DNA of 64,000 nucleotides from Micromonospora_G sp044901685 (GTDB lineage Bacteria > Actinomycetota > Actinomycetes > Mycobacteriales > Micromonosporaceae): assembly GCF_044901685.1 (NCBI RefSeq), contig NZ_JBJDPS010000006.1, forward strand, positions 186,001 through 250,000. Reading direction: 5' to 3'. This document shows, piece by piece, positions 1-8,519 of the stretch; the first letter of the stretch is position 1; every line of letters starts with the position of its first letter. The notes under the pieces were generated by a model. The model was not told where the DNA came from and did not search any database. It saw only the letters and a list, made by a program, of their open reading frames with translations. A program made the position numbers and the translations under genes.

Positions 1-773
1 CGGTCGTAGTGGGAGACCTGGTGTGCGGCGGTCACGGTCGCGCGGGTACGGCGCGGCAGGTAGGCGACGCTTTCGCCACCGGGCAGGTCGAGCAGCGTGA
101 CCGACTCGTCCAGACCAGGGAACAGCCCCATGCTCAACGGCAGGACGTGGAAGGAGATCGTGTCCCGGCGAGCGAGGTCACGCAGTCGGGTCATCTGGTC
201 GCTCATGGCGGTTACGTCGTCGGCGCCGCGGATCGGCCGACGCAAGGCCGCCTCGTCCAGCACGATGTGAATGATGGGTGGGTTGTCGCGGTCGATGATT
301 GCCTGGCGGGCCAACAGGACTTCCCATTTGCGTCGCAGCAGCTGGGGCGGTGTTCTCGCCGCGAATGTCTCGATGACTGTCCGGGCGTACGTCTCGGTAC
401 GTAGTAGCTCCGGTATGAGCAACGGCTCGTAGTGCCGCAACCGCGTCGCCGAGCTTTCCCAGCTCAGATACGTCTGATCTTGAGCCGTGAGCACATCGCG
501 AAACGCTCCCCACGGCTGGCGTCGGACCAGTCGCGCGTTTTCTTCGAGCTGGCTGCGCGCTTCCTCGTCCTGAACGTCGTAGAGGTCCAGCATCGCGCGC
601 AAGTCGGTCTTCGATACTCCGACCTGTCCGCCCTCGATCCGCATGATCTTCGACGTGGCCCAGCCCAACAGGTCACCGACGGCCGCCTGTGTGTGTCCCG
701 TAGCCTCTCGCGCCGCGCGGAGTTGCCGACAGAGGGACAGTCGCGGCGCTGCTGGCCCGGACCGCTCACGCAT
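1..773 (-). CDS. XRE-family regulator with DUF5753 domain (partial)
   Basis: The ATG at 773 opens a minus-strand frame that runs off the left window edge without a stop, so the C-terminus is missing. The first ~70 residues are an XRE-type HTH (LRAAREATGHTQAAVGDLLG, then SKIMRIEGG). From ~residue 90 the DUF5753 domain follows, with its usual landmarks: YEPLLIPELLRTETYAR, an RKWEVLLARQ stretch, LDEAALRRPI, and FHVLPLSMG near the edge. Proteins of this kind are cytoplasmic DNA-binding regulators, usually paired with a short DUF397 gene, which would lie outside the window. It starts 3 bp after the stop of the upstream gene at 777, so the two are probably cotranscribed. Confidence 0.85.
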   Translation of the reverse strand, partial: MRERSGPAAPRLSLCRQLRAAREATGHTQAAVGDLLGWATSKIMRIEGGQVGVSKTDLRAMLDLYDVQDEEARSQLEENARLVRRQPWGAFRDVLTAQDQTYLSWESSATRLRHYEPLLIPELLRTETYARTVIETFAARTPPQLLRRKWEVLLARQAIIDRDNPPIIHIVLDEAALRRPIRGADDVTAMSDQMTRLRDLARRDTISFHVLPLSMGLFPGLDESVTLLDLPGGESVAYLPRRTRATVTAAHQVSHYD

Positions 774-776
774 CTC

Positions 777-1601
777 TCACCGCCCTTGGAGGCGTCGCCA
801 CCGGGCGACTCTGGTGGCGAGCTTGAGACGAGGGAGCACCAGGTCGTTGAGGATTCTCGCTACCTCAAATGCGAGACCGGGCAGCCGGCCGACGGTTTGC
901 CAAGTGATATCTACGCGCATGTACCCGCGGGCACAGAGGTCCGTCGCGATAGGAAGCAGGTGGCGAGTGCCCCAGACGAGAACGACGTCGCGCTCGGTGC
1001 CGTAGAGATGTACCAGCGCTGTGTCATTTCGCCGGTGATCAATGACGGGATGCAACGTGTTGGCGATCTCCCGCTGAATCGTCGCACGGTTACTCGCGGC
1101 GGCCCTGAAGGCGGTGACGGTTTCCCTGCGAAATTTCACGGCGGGTAAATAGTGCCCGTCCGGCCAGTCCAGTCGTCGGTGCGTGACACGAGCGCGGTCA
1201 CGTACGTCGTCGATTCCCATGAGTCGTAGGATTTCAAGCTCGCTGAGATCGTGGTTTTGCCACGAATCGTCGGGAAGGCCGTCGCTCTCTCGAATCCACC
1301 CGCACTCTGCTGCTCGTCTGCCGACCAGAACACGGACAGCATCCAGTTGATCGAGGACTTCTTGCTCGGCAGGAGTCGCGGCGGCGTCAGTCGGGTGCGC
1401 CCGAACGCCGTTGCCCTCTCGGTGCACGACCGCGCCCTCCTGATGGAGTTTGGCGATGTCCGCCAGCAGAGCGGCGTAATAGCGGGCTTCCCCGATGGGG
1501 GCGGTGCCCACGAGCGTTACACGGCGCAGGTTACTTGGATCGATGAACTGCGCGATGGGTGTCTGGAGGCGTCGCGCTCTGATGCGCAGATACTCGGCCA
1601 T
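777..1601 (-). CDS. Hypothetical protein, distant TraB/GumN-like
   Basis: A protein of 274 residues from ATG 1601; the frame is open to 1664, so the start is uncertain. I see an N-terminal VTLVGTAPIGEA segment and a late RDVVLVWGTRHLLPI...ARGY segment. These resemble the two ends of TraB/GumN domains (LVGTxH near the N-terminus, GAGHLPG...GY near the C-terminus), but the first His is replaced by Pro. That assignment is inference. There is no signal peptide or membrane segment. Its stop lies 3 bp from the start of the DUF5753 regulator, so the two form a probable two-gene operon. It could equally be an unrelated actinobacterial family. Confidence 0.5.
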   Translation of the reverse strand: MAEYLRIRARRLQTPIAQFIDPSNLRRVTLVGTAPIGEARYYAALLADIAKLHQEGAVVHREGNGVRAHPTDAAATPAEQEVLDQLDAVRVLVGRRAAECGWIRESDGLPDDSWQNHDLSELEILRLMGIDDVRDRARVTHRRLDWPDGHYLPAVKFRRETVTAFRAAASNRATIQREIANTLHPVIDHRRNDTALVHLYGTERDVVLVWGTRHLLPIATDLCARGYMRVDITWQTVGRLPGLAFEVARILNDLVLPRLKLATRVARWRRLQGR

Positions 1602-1807
1602 GGGCGGGTAGGACTCCCTTGAAGTTCTGGTCCGCATCGCTACTGACGGCGGCTGGGGCACCACAGCGTGGCCGCGAGTCCGCTCGTCCTGCCCCCATGG
1701 ATCGCGGCTTGGCGTGGCACATACCCATCGAGGAACCCGGTCCGGTCTGCGTCCCTCAGCTCAGCGTCTGTAGGCGCGTGGCCGGACCGGGTCCCGTCAT
1801 GCTGGTG

Positions 1808-2722
1808 CTACTGGAAGTCGACCTTGAGCAGGTTCAGGAGTTCTCTGTTGGTGTTGTCCATGGCCCCTGCCGGTGGGCAGGTGCACGGCTGTGTCTGCCG
1901 GGTGAGAATCGTGGTGTAGATCCAGTTACGGAACGGCACGTGGGTGGGGTCGGTGTAGACAGTCGGCGCGCCACACGGGTCCGTCTGACTGGTCTCCCGG
2001 CTGGCGACGCCGACCGATGCCCAGGACGGTCGCGCACCGGTACTGAAGCCGGAAACCTTGAGCAGCGGGCTGCCAGAGTCGCCGAAGCAGGGTCCGCCGC
2101 CGACACATATATCGCCGATTCCGGCGAATCCGCCTTCACAGGCCGTGGCGGTCAGTCGGCGGGTGTCAAGCTCTTGTAGGATCGCGGGAGGCGTCACGCC
2201 CGGTGCGGGCGGGAACTCGGTGAGACCCCACCCGATCGCCCGGACGACATCTCCCTTGGGTGCCTGCCGGAGGGCGAGCGGCAGGAGTGCTGCCCGTACG
2301 GGCTGGTCGAGCTCGACCAGGGCGAAGTCGGAGACCGCCCCGGCGGGCCAGTTCGCGCCCCACACCCACTCGGGGTACAGATAGACCTTCTTGCCCGTAA
2401 CGACCTGGCCGCCGGTGGTGCGGTCGACGCTGCCGATGCGCAGGGTGACGTTGCTGCCGGGCACGCCGATCGGCGTGGGCGCGGCGAGCTGGTCGCTGAC
2501 GCAGTGCGCGGCGGTCAGCACCCACTGCGGGTGGATCAGGCCGGCGCCGCACAGCGCGGTGCCCTGACCGGGAAAGAAGATCTGAGCGGAGGCCATGCCG
2601 TCGTACGGCTGGGTGGCGGGCCGCCCGCCGACTATCGCGGCGGCTGGGGTGGCTGCGCCGGCGAGGATGCCGGCGAGCGCGACCGTCACGACGATGGTCG
2701 ACCGTTTGGTGAGGAGTTTCAT
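1808..2722 (-). CDS. Secreted S1-family serine protease
   Basis: A 304-residue trypsin-fold protease. ATG 2722 is chosen because GAAAGGG lies upstream and a clear signal peptide follows (basic residues, a hydrophobic core, then ATPAAA). The mature-type N-terminus IVGG begins at residue ~30, directly after the predicted signal cleavage, with no propeptide visible. The catalytic triad is His73 (TAAHC), Asp132 (VSDFALVEL) and Ser216 (FGDSGSP). The residue equivalent to chymotrypsin 189 is Gly rather than the Asp of trypsin, so cleavage after Lys/Arg is not expected. A Cys-rich tail (QPCTCPP) follows the domain. It is monocistronic, with a leader of ~100 bp before the next gene. Confidence 0.9.
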   Translation of the reverse strand: MKLLTKRSTIVVTVALAGILAGAATPAAAIVGGRPATQPYDGMASAQIFFPGQGTALCGAGLIHPQWVLTAAHCVSDQLAAPTPIGVPGSNVTLRIGSVDRTTGGQVVTGKKVYLYPEWVWGANWPAGAVSDFALVELDQPVRAALLPLALRQAPKGDVVRAIGWGLTEFPPAPGVTPPAILQELDTRRLTATACEGGFAGIGDICVGGGPCFGDSGSPLLKVSGFSTGARPSWASVGVASRETSQTDPCGAPTVYTDPTHVPFRNWIYTTILTRQTQPCTCPPAGAMDNTNRELLNLLKVDFQ

Positions 2723-2822
2723 CGAGCCCTTTCTCGGTTGGTTCGGGGTTGTGTGCACGGCCCGGCACGGTGTGGTGCTGGGTTGTCTTCGGAGCGCTGT
2801 GGTGACCCCGCCTGCCGTCTGG

Positions 2823-3182
2823 TTACGACGGTGGTCTCCTGCACTGGTCGGCCAGCAGCCGAGTGCGTCCCTGCGGTAGGTGTCTGCGAGCCCGGCCGAG
2901 GCGGTTGTCAACGAGCGCGTGATCCTCCCGCTGTATGGCGCATTCGTCCCGGACTCGAACGTCAGGTGTGACGATGCCCTGCTCAGCCAGTACCTGCATG
3001 CGCTGTTCGGCGTCCGCGCGTATCTCCTCGGCTGGCTTTCGAGGCGGTGGGACAGGTGTCGTCGGTTCAGGAAAGAGGACAGCCGCGATGGCACGGATTA
3101 CCGGGTCCGCGCGCCACTCTTCGAGGTCGAAATCCTCGTCGTCGTAGGCCACGCAGGAAACCACTGCCCAGCGGGATCGCAT
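2823..3182 (-). CDS. Hypothetical protein, 119 aa
   Basis: ATG 3182 is preceded by AAAGGAG at good spacing, which supports this start over longer in-frame starts. The N-terminal 60 residues are acidic and Pro-rich (AYDDEDFDLEEW, PEPTTPVPPPRKP). The C-terminal ~45 residues are Arg-rich and low in complexity. No domain is recognised, and no signal peptide or membrane segment is visible. The unusual basic tail may mean the true end was altered by a frameshift. It lies alone, upstream of the S1 protease on the same strand. Confidence 0.55.
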   Translation of the reverse strand: MRSRWAVVSCVAYDDEDFDLEEWRADPVIRAIAAVLFPEPTTPVPPPRKPAEEIRADAEQRMQVLAEQGIVTPDVRVRDECAIQREDHALVDNRLGRARRHLPQGRTRLLADQCRRPPS

Positions 3183-3377
3183 TTCTACTACTCCTTTCGC
3201 GTGGTCACCGGGCGACCAGAGCCGATTTCGACGTGGGTTCCGGGTCTGGCGCGGCTGCGGCCGGGGCATCGAGCGCTGGTCATGGGATGGGTCTGTGGGG
3301 TGGCCGGGCGACGAGGGTGCCGGCCGCACGAAACCGGCCATCCCGTTGAGTTGTCCGTACCAGTTGGCCGTCTCGGG

Positions 3378-3998
3378 TCAGGTCGCCTGTGCGGGGCGGA
3401 AGTCTCGCCACATTGGGTAGAGCGATGCGCCGGTTGGCAGCTCGATAGGCACACCGTGATCCACGTATCCGAAACGGAGGTAGAGCGCACGGCTTCGGAA
3501 ATTGGTGGCGACCAGGTACGATGGCATTTGCGCTACGTCCAGAATTTTGAGGCGGTCGCGCAGCAAGGTCGATCCGCGCCCTTTGCCTTGCGCCTGTGGC
3601 GCGACTCCCAAGTGTGTAAGGACGACGTGTCGGGACTGCGGTTCGCGGTTCTGCAACAGGAGTTCCAAAACGGTTGCGCGGCCCTTAAACCCGGGGTACA
3701 GCGAGGCACAGGGATCGTCCTTGAATGCACGTAGCGGCGATGCCGTCGACCAGTGCCAGACAGCCGCGCCACCGTGGTCCACGGTGCACCAAACGCTTCC
3801 GCGGCCGGGCAGTACGGCATCTTCGATCAGGTTGGTATAAAAACTCTTCAAGGCCGGCATGCGAAGGTCGCGGTCTGGAATCAGATACGCGTACTCCGAA
3901 CTATCCGCCGAGGCCTCCACCAACGTTTCGACTATTGCCTCAATGTCCGCCGCCTCGACTCGGCGTATTCCGACAACCCTTGTCGTGAAGATTCTCAT
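3378..3998 (-). CDS. GNAT-family N-acetyltransferase
   Basis: About 206 residues from ATG 3998, which has GAGAGGG upstream. The GNAT fold is recognised from the acetyl-CoA motif A region (THLGVAPQAQGKGRGSTLLRD, with the Q-x-x-G-x-G/A pattern Q-G-K-G-R-G) and the C-terminal VATNFRSRALYLRFGY segment. This resembles the Streptomyces-type GNATs with a long N-terminal half (IRRVEAADIEAIVETL). It would acetylate an amine of a small molecule or protein; the substrate is unknown. It is on the same strand as its neighbours but separated by ~200 bp from the downstream gene, so it is not clearly in an operon. Confidence 0.85.
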   Translation of the reverse strand: MRIFTTRVVGIRRVEAADIEAIVETLVEASADSSEYAYLIPDRDLRMPALKSFYTNLIEDAVLPGRGSVWCTVDHGGAAVWHWSTASPLRAFKDDPCASLYPGFKGRATVLELLLQNREPQSRHVVLTHLGVAPQAQGKGRGSTLLRDRLKILDVAQMPSYLVATNFRSRALYLRFGYVDHGVPIELPTGASLYPMWRDFRPAQAT

Positions 3999-4044
3999 GG
4001 TCCCTCTCGTCAATGCTCGAAATCTTTCGTCTCAGCGCGCGCTA

Positions 4045-4236
4045 CTAATCGATCAGCGCCAGCGCCAGCGCTAGGACGAGGACCACGGCTGCGGTGATGA
4101 ATACGACCTGGGCTGCCCTCTCGATCAGGGGAACTTCGGCTCTCCACCAGGCGAAGGGGCCCGCCGTCGGAGGTACGGCCCGCGCTGTTCTCCGAAGGCG
4201 GAGGGGACGGGAGTCGGTCTTGCTGGTCCTGGTCAT
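4045..4236 (-). CDS. Small protein with C-terminal membrane anchor
   Basis: The frame is open from 4512 to 4045. I place the start at ATG 4236 because an AAGGA lies upstream (spacing 13, long); ATG 4335 is an alternative. The last ~22 residues (QVVFITAAVVLVLALALALI) form one clear transmembrane helix that ends the protein, typical of a tail-anchored topology. The segment before it is basic and low in complexity (SRPLRLRRTAR). Function is unknown. The gene could be spurious outside the hydrophobic tail. Confidence 0.35.
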   Translation of the reverse strand: MTRTSKTDSRPLRLRRTARAVPPTAGPFAWWRAEVPLIERAAQVVFITAAVVLVLALALALID

Positions 4237-4508
4237 GACGCGGGTCGGTTCCTTGCTGGGGTCGGTTTCGGCCGGGGGGCGCGACTGCGGGGCCTCGTGC
4301 ATGGGGGCACGGTGTGCGCCAATCGGCTTCGCCATGGGGAGGTGGCCCGAAAGGCGGGTCGTGGTGTCCGGCGATTCGATGGCAGCCGGCGGTGGCGCTG
4401 GCAGCCGTCGAACGGAGTAGCTGCGCGTGTTTGGCCCACGATGGGACGGTCCCTGGGCCTCAGGGAACCGGCTTGGACTCGTCGGGGTTGGCCTGAACCG
4501 AGACTGGA

Positions 4509-4922
4509 TCATGGCCGTACCTGCCCACTCTGCGAAGGAATGAGCTGGGTTGCCGTTCCACTGCCCACGGTCGGGTCGGCAGGTCTACGAGGCGACGGAA
4601 TGCGTGATGCAGACACGAGGCCGCGCCTGGCCGATTCCGGAGGGAGGGCGGCCTTTGGGATTAGGTGGATCTGCGGCTGACGCAGAGCCGCCGCGCGGAC
4701 GATGAGTCGACGGCGTCCGGGGTCCGGCTGCCCGGGAGTCGCCTCGGGCCGCTCCGGGTCGGTGACAAGGACGTGGATCCACTCCAACCTCGTGATTTTG
4801 TCGAGGTCAGGACCGATCTGGGCGATGCGGACGGTCACCGGGGTGGTGCCGTCGAAATAGTCGGCGGCGGCGATCCGCACTACGTCGCCGGCTTGAGCCA
4901 GGGGAGTGCTGGGGCTGGTCAC
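4509..4922 (-). CDS. Hypothetical protein, 137 aa
   Basis: A GTG start at 4922 preceded by GAAAGGACG is preferred over the longer in-frame start at 5033. The first ~90 residues look like a small folded domain (AGDVVRIAAADYFDG, TVRIAQIGPDL, LEWIHVLVT), possibly a beta-rich fold that begins with a hydrophobic strand. The C-terminal 45 residues are low-complexity and polar. There is no signal peptide and no recognised family. It sits downstream of the hairpin that follows the solute-binding protein gene, so it is probably transcribed separately. Confidence 0.5.
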   Translation of the reverse strand: MTSPSTPLAQAGDVVRIAAADYFDGTTPVTVRIAQIGPDLDKITRLEWIHVLVTDPERPEATPGQPDPGRRRLIVRAAALRQPQIHLIPKAALPPESARRGLVSASRIPSPRRPADPTVGSGTATQLIPSQSGQVRP

Positions 4923-5016
4923 GGTGCGGACCGTCCTTTCCGTGCGAGCAAGAGGGTGGTGACGGATGGTGGCCGGCTGAGGAAGCGCGAGCCCGGGTGC
5001 GGTGGATGCGGGTGGG

Positions 5017-5060
5017 CACCTGCCGCCGCCCACAACGGGGGAAGTAGGCGGCGGCAGGTG
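5017..5060 (-). terminator. Hairpin after solute-binding protein gene
   Basis: CACCTGCCGCCGCC and its exact complement GGCGGCGGCAGGTG (14 bp each) flank a 16-nt loop. The hairpin lies 40 bp past the stop of the solute-binding protein gene and 95 bp before the next minus-strand start. There is no strong U-run, which is common for actinobacterial terminators. Confidence 0.65.
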
Positions 5061-5101
5061 GTATCAGGCCGGCGGTGGCCGCAGGACGCGGCTACTGCCG
5101 G

Positions 5102-6142
5102 TCACTTCGGGGTGGCTACTGGGCTGTTCAGGTCGAACGCCACGATCTGCTCGGGGGTAATGCCCGGTGCCACCTTGCCGACGCCTTGCAGCAGGGCGAT
5201 CCCACGGGCGACTCGGGATGGGTCGAACGCCCCGACCATGTCCGGCCCGTTGGCCCTCACGTAGGAGATCATCAGGCGGGTTTCGGCGGCTGCGGTCGCT
5301 GCCGGGTACGCGGGCTGGTGGCGGTGGAAGATGGCGCCGGCCTCGTCGGGGTGGTCGATGGCGTACATCAGCCCTTTGACGGCGGCCTGCCGGAACCGGC
5401 GTACCAGGTCCGGGTTGGTGTCAACGGTCTTGGTGCTCGCGACGATGACGTTCCCGTACAGGTCGGACAGCACATCGCTGTAGGGCAGAACGACGGCCTT
5501 GCGGCCAGCACCGAATGCCTCGACACCGGGGGTGCCGATCACCGTCTCGGTGACCGCATCGAATTTGCCCGCGCCGAGCAGGGGCCGGAGCTGATCCGGC
5601 GATGTCTGCTGCCATCTGACCTTCTTCGCGTCGATGCCCACAGCCTTGGCGTACGCATCGAACAGGGTGTAGTTCACACCGCCGGGCTGGTAGCCGATCC
5701 GCCGACCTTCGAGGTCTTGCGGGCGGGTGATGCCCCTCCCTTCCAGCGTGGTGATGGAGGAGACGGACCGCTGGTAGACCGCGGCGACGGCCCGGAACCC
5801 GGACTCCTTGGCGTAAGCCATGAGCGCCCCGGACATGTCTACGGTCGCGAAGGTCGCCTTGCCCGACACGAGTACCGAGAGGTTGTTCTCGGTGCCCTGG
5901 CCCGGCCGGATCTCGACCTTCAGACCGGCCTCGGCGAAGTAGCCCTTCTCCTGGGCCACGTACATGTAGGCGTCCTGCCCGATGATGCCGAACCCGGGCA
6001 GGTAGGCGACCGTGACCGGCTCGCCCCCCTTGACCCCGCCGCGGATCACACCGGTCGCGTCGTCGCTGCTGCATCCAGTGCTGGCCAGCACCACGATGGT
6101 GGCGAACGCCGCCAGCACACGTCGACGAGCTTGTCTCATCAC
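5102..6142 (-). CDS. NMT1/THI5-like ABC solute-binding lipoprotein
   Basis: A 346-residue periplasmic-binding-type protein. The N-terminus (RRRVLAAFATIVVLASTGCSS) carries a lipobox, LASTGC, so the mature protein should be lipid-anchored outside the membrane. The fold is that of NMT1/THI5/SsuA binding proteins: VTVAYLPGFGIIGQDAYMYVA, EKGYFAEAGLKVEI, RPQDLEGRRIGYQPGG and DFALV-type later strands. Members bind small substrates such as thiamine-pyrimidine precursors, sulfonates or nitrate; the ligand is not predictable here. No permease or ATPase gene is adjacent, which is odd for an importer. GAAAGGACC precedes GTG 6142; ATG 6139 is an equally good start. Confidence 0.9.
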   Translation of the reverse strand: MMRQARRRVLAAFATIVVLASTGCSSDDATGVIRGGVKGGEPVTVAYLPGFGIIGQDAYMYVAQEKGYFAEAGLKVEIRPGQGTENNLSVLVSGKATFATVDMSGALMAYAKESGFRAVAAVYQRSVSSITTLEGRGITRPQDLEGRRIGYQPGGVNYTLFDAYAKAVGIDAKKVRWQQTSPDQLRPLLGAGKFDAVTETVIGTPGVEAFGAGRKAVVLPYSDVLSDLYGNVIVASTKTVDTNPDLVRRFRQAAVKGLMYAIDHPDEAGAIFHRHQPAYPAATAAAETRLMISYVRANGPDMVGAFDPSRVARGIALLQGVGKVAPGITPEQIVAFDLNSPVATPK

Positions 6143-6311
6143 GTTGAATCGGTCCTTTCGGGCTTATTGACCGCGACCAGGGCGCGTAGGGTCCGCACAC
6201 GACCGGTTGCGGATCGCGCGCCTAGCGAGTCGAGTCAGTCAGTTCTGGTCGGGTACAGGTGGCAATGCGGTCCAGAGGATCGCCGCTGCCCGGGTGCGGG
6301 CACGCCTACAA

Positions 6312-7109
6312 CTACAGTTCCGGGCGGTAGCCGATGGTGGAGAAGCTCATGTTGCCGAGCAGGAGCGTGCCCCGGTTGGTCATGACGTCGGGCAGCGCGT
6401 CCAGATCCTCGGCCGTGGCGCCGACCGCGAGCAGCTTGTCCCGCAACTCGCGTGCCACCGCGACGGGCAGCATGCAGCCAGCCGTTCCACCTCGCCACGA
6501 CTCGGCCCTGGTCGCAACGCTGACGTCTTCCAGCCCAGCGGTGGTCATCGCGTCGGCCGTTCGCCCGGCCCATGTGGGGTCGTTGCCAGCAGCCCGGAAC
6601 ACCTCCAGGAGCGCGGCCTGGTACCGGGCGTAGATGCCGGCCGCGTCAGGAACCGGTGAGGTCAGCACCCACCCGGACCAGTCGCCCCAGTCCTCGATCA
6701 CCAGTGCGCCGCCCGGAATGAGTGCCTGTTCCATCTTCTTGACCACGGCCTCGCGGGTCGGCCAGTGCGCCAGCGCACATCGAGCGTGGATGAGGCCGAA
6801 GCCCGGACGCGGAGCTGGCTCCAGCTCGTCGTTTCGCGTCAGGATCGAAATCTGCGCGTGCGGATCGATGTGCTTGGGGTTCACATCGGTGGCGGTAACC
6901 CATGCTCCCTGCGCGGCGAGCCAGTGCGCGATGGTTCCCTTGCCCGCCGCCGCTACCCAGGCCGTCGTCCCTTTCGTGAGGCCGGCGGCCCGGAGACGGG
7001 TCTGGGTGAAGGGATCCCAGATCTTGGCCAGGTAGTCCAGCACCGAGCCTGCCGTCACCTCGTCGTTGTCCAACGCGTACGGCACCCCGTCGGTCTCGGT
7101 CGTGCTCAC
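6312..7109 (-). CDS. SAM-dependent methyltransferase-like protein
   Basis: A 265-residue class I methyltransferase fold. Motif I is degenerate (AWVAAAGKGTIAHWLA: the usual acidic residue before GxG is Ala). Motif II (GAWVTATDVNPKHI) and the post-motif region (LALIPGGALVIEDWG-type strand: QALIPGGALVIEDW) are clear. A Trp-rich insertion (IEDWGDWSGWVLTSP) follows. It probably transfers a methyl group to a small molecule, but loss of the acidic motif I residue means activity should not be assumed. It lies at the outer edge of the NRPS locus, diverging from it, and may be a tailoring gene. The SBP gene follows 170 bp downstream on the same strand. Confidence 0.75.
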   Translation of the reverse strand: MSTTETDGVPYALDNDEVTAGSVLDYLAKIWDPFTQTRLRAAGLTKGTTAWVAAAGKGTIAHWLAAQGAWVTATDVNPKHIDPHAQISILTRNDELEPAPRPGFGLIHARCALAHWPTREAVVKKMEQALIPGGALVIEDWGDWSGWVLTSPVPDAAGIYARYQAALLEVFRAAGNDPTWAGRTADAMTTAGLEDVSVATRAESWRGGTAGCMLPVAVARELRDKLLAVGATAEDLDALPDVMTNRGTLLLGNMSFSTIGYRPEL

Positions 7110-7174
7110 AGCCGTCCTCCCCTACTCTTCATCTCGGTGATCTCTCGAACAGGCCCTGATGGGCCGTTTCCTAC

Positions 7175-7441
7175 TCATCCGCGTCGTTTGCGGGCGAGGG
7201 TCTGTTGCGGTGTGAGGGCTACGCGCCGGAGTCCTCCCGGCTGCACGAAGATCGAGCGACGCTCGACCGCGAGCAGTTCCTTGTTCAGGACGTACCCGTC
7301 CAGCCAGGCCCAGCCGTCGTAGGTCGGCCAGTCCAGCGCGCGGATCATCCGGAACAGCAGCGGCTGCACGAACTGAACCGACGCCTCCCGGCGGACCAGG
7401 AGCACCTCGCCGGCCCTCGGCACCTCAAGGCTGGGCATCAT
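7175..7441 (-). CDS. Conserved hypothetical protein, ~88 aa
   Basis: The start is ATG 7441 or ATG 7438; GTGGAG just upstream fits the second ATG better. The sequence has a compact pattern (VLLVRREASVQFVQPLLFRMIRAL, YDGWAWLDGYVLN, AVERRSIFVQPGGLRRV) that I associate with small uncharacterised actinobacterial proteins found near secondary-metabolite or mobile genes. There is no signal peptide or membrane helix. It lies 65 bp upstream of the methyltransferase gene on the same strand, so cotranscription is likely. Function is not known. Confidence 0.6.
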   Translation of the reverse strand: MMPSLEVPRAGEVLLVRREASVQFVQPLLFRMIRALDWPTYDGWAWLDGYVLNKELLAVERRSIFVQPGGLRRVALTPQQTLARKRRG

Positions 7442-8519
7442 GTGCTCCACGCGAACCACGGCGCGGCGCTCGCCTCAGCGGCGATCAGGTCTGGTCGCGT
7501 TCGGCCTGGCCGACGGCGCGGCAGAAAAGTCGAGTGCTGAAAAACAGCGGAAGCGGTTTCTCGCCGGATACAGGGACCCGGGACATCACACGCAATGCAC
7601 CGTCCCGTCGCACTCGACGTCACATGCTTGTCTAACACTTCCTGTGCAAGCACGATTTGATCCGCTGCACCACGATACGTAGCGGACGGGGCTGCTATGT
7701 CCACTAGGCGCCGCAATTCTGATGGGGCCACCCGGCCTGAGCGCGCCGCTGGGTAGACGTATTAGTGGCAGGCGTCATGGTTGTTGGGTTCCTTTGATCG
7801 GCGCGACTGCCCGCGGCCAGTGGGGTCGCGCGTGATCGCGCTTCGGACACCTGCGGATGTTCGCACCGTCGTTCGCTCCCGCATCTCTTGTGCGAACGGG
7901 TTGGCAGGCTCCCGTCCGGAGGGCGTCAATTCGAGGCTGAGGCCGGATAACTCCATGTCGTAGTGATCGCTTCGGGGTAGTTAAGTTCACGAGGCGGCAT
8001 GTCGTGAATAGGTGTCGTCAACCGGCGACATTCGAGTGACAACAGACCGATCACGTTGCGCGAGGGCTCCCACGGCAGCCGAGATGCACCAGCAGGTTTC
8101 CGCACTTCTAGCAGGCGATCTGCAACCCCAGCCAAAGTCCCGCCGTACCTGCTACTCCAGCTCCCAGGGTCGCCCCGGCCGGAGCGTGCCTATGGGCCGC
8201 CCGGTGCTGGCCGCGACCGTCGGCCCTTTGCTCACTCGCTACGCCCCCTGTACCCCCGCGGCGGCAGGCCACTGTCCAACTGGACCCTCTACTGGATCAC
8301 TGCCCGCGCCGGCTCGTGAATCCCGAGACCGCTGGCGGAGCTTGAACGAGATCGACTGTCACCGGAATGTCGCAGCCACCGGCTGGGTCTGGCCGACATC
8401 GGTGGCGACAGGTTGTGCTGACCGCATCCCGATGGATCGAGATTGGCCAGCCTCCGCCCACTGTCCGTCGCGGAAGGCGAGTCGTCCGTGCTACTCGGAT
8501 TAGGAAGGAGTTCGACTCG
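7442..8519. other. Long divergent intergenic region before the NRPS locus
   Basis: About 1.1 kb between the minus-strand 88-aa gene and the plus-strand dioxygenase gene, expected to hold the divergent promoters of both gene groups. Several short frames cross it. The least unconvincing is a minus-strand frame 7762-7956 (64 residues, beginning MELSGLSLELTPSG) with about 73% G/C at third positions but no ribosome site. I see no RNA gene, transposase remnant or large repeat. Confidence 0.5.

Noticed and set aside
5075..6385. 436-codon plus-strand frame
   Set aside because: Antisense shadow of the solute-binding protein gene, whose lipobox and fold motifs are clear on the minus strand.
7762..7956. 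64-codon minus-strand frame as a possible RiPP precursor
   Set aside because: It has no ribosome site, no recognisable leader or core, and no RiPP enzyme nearby.
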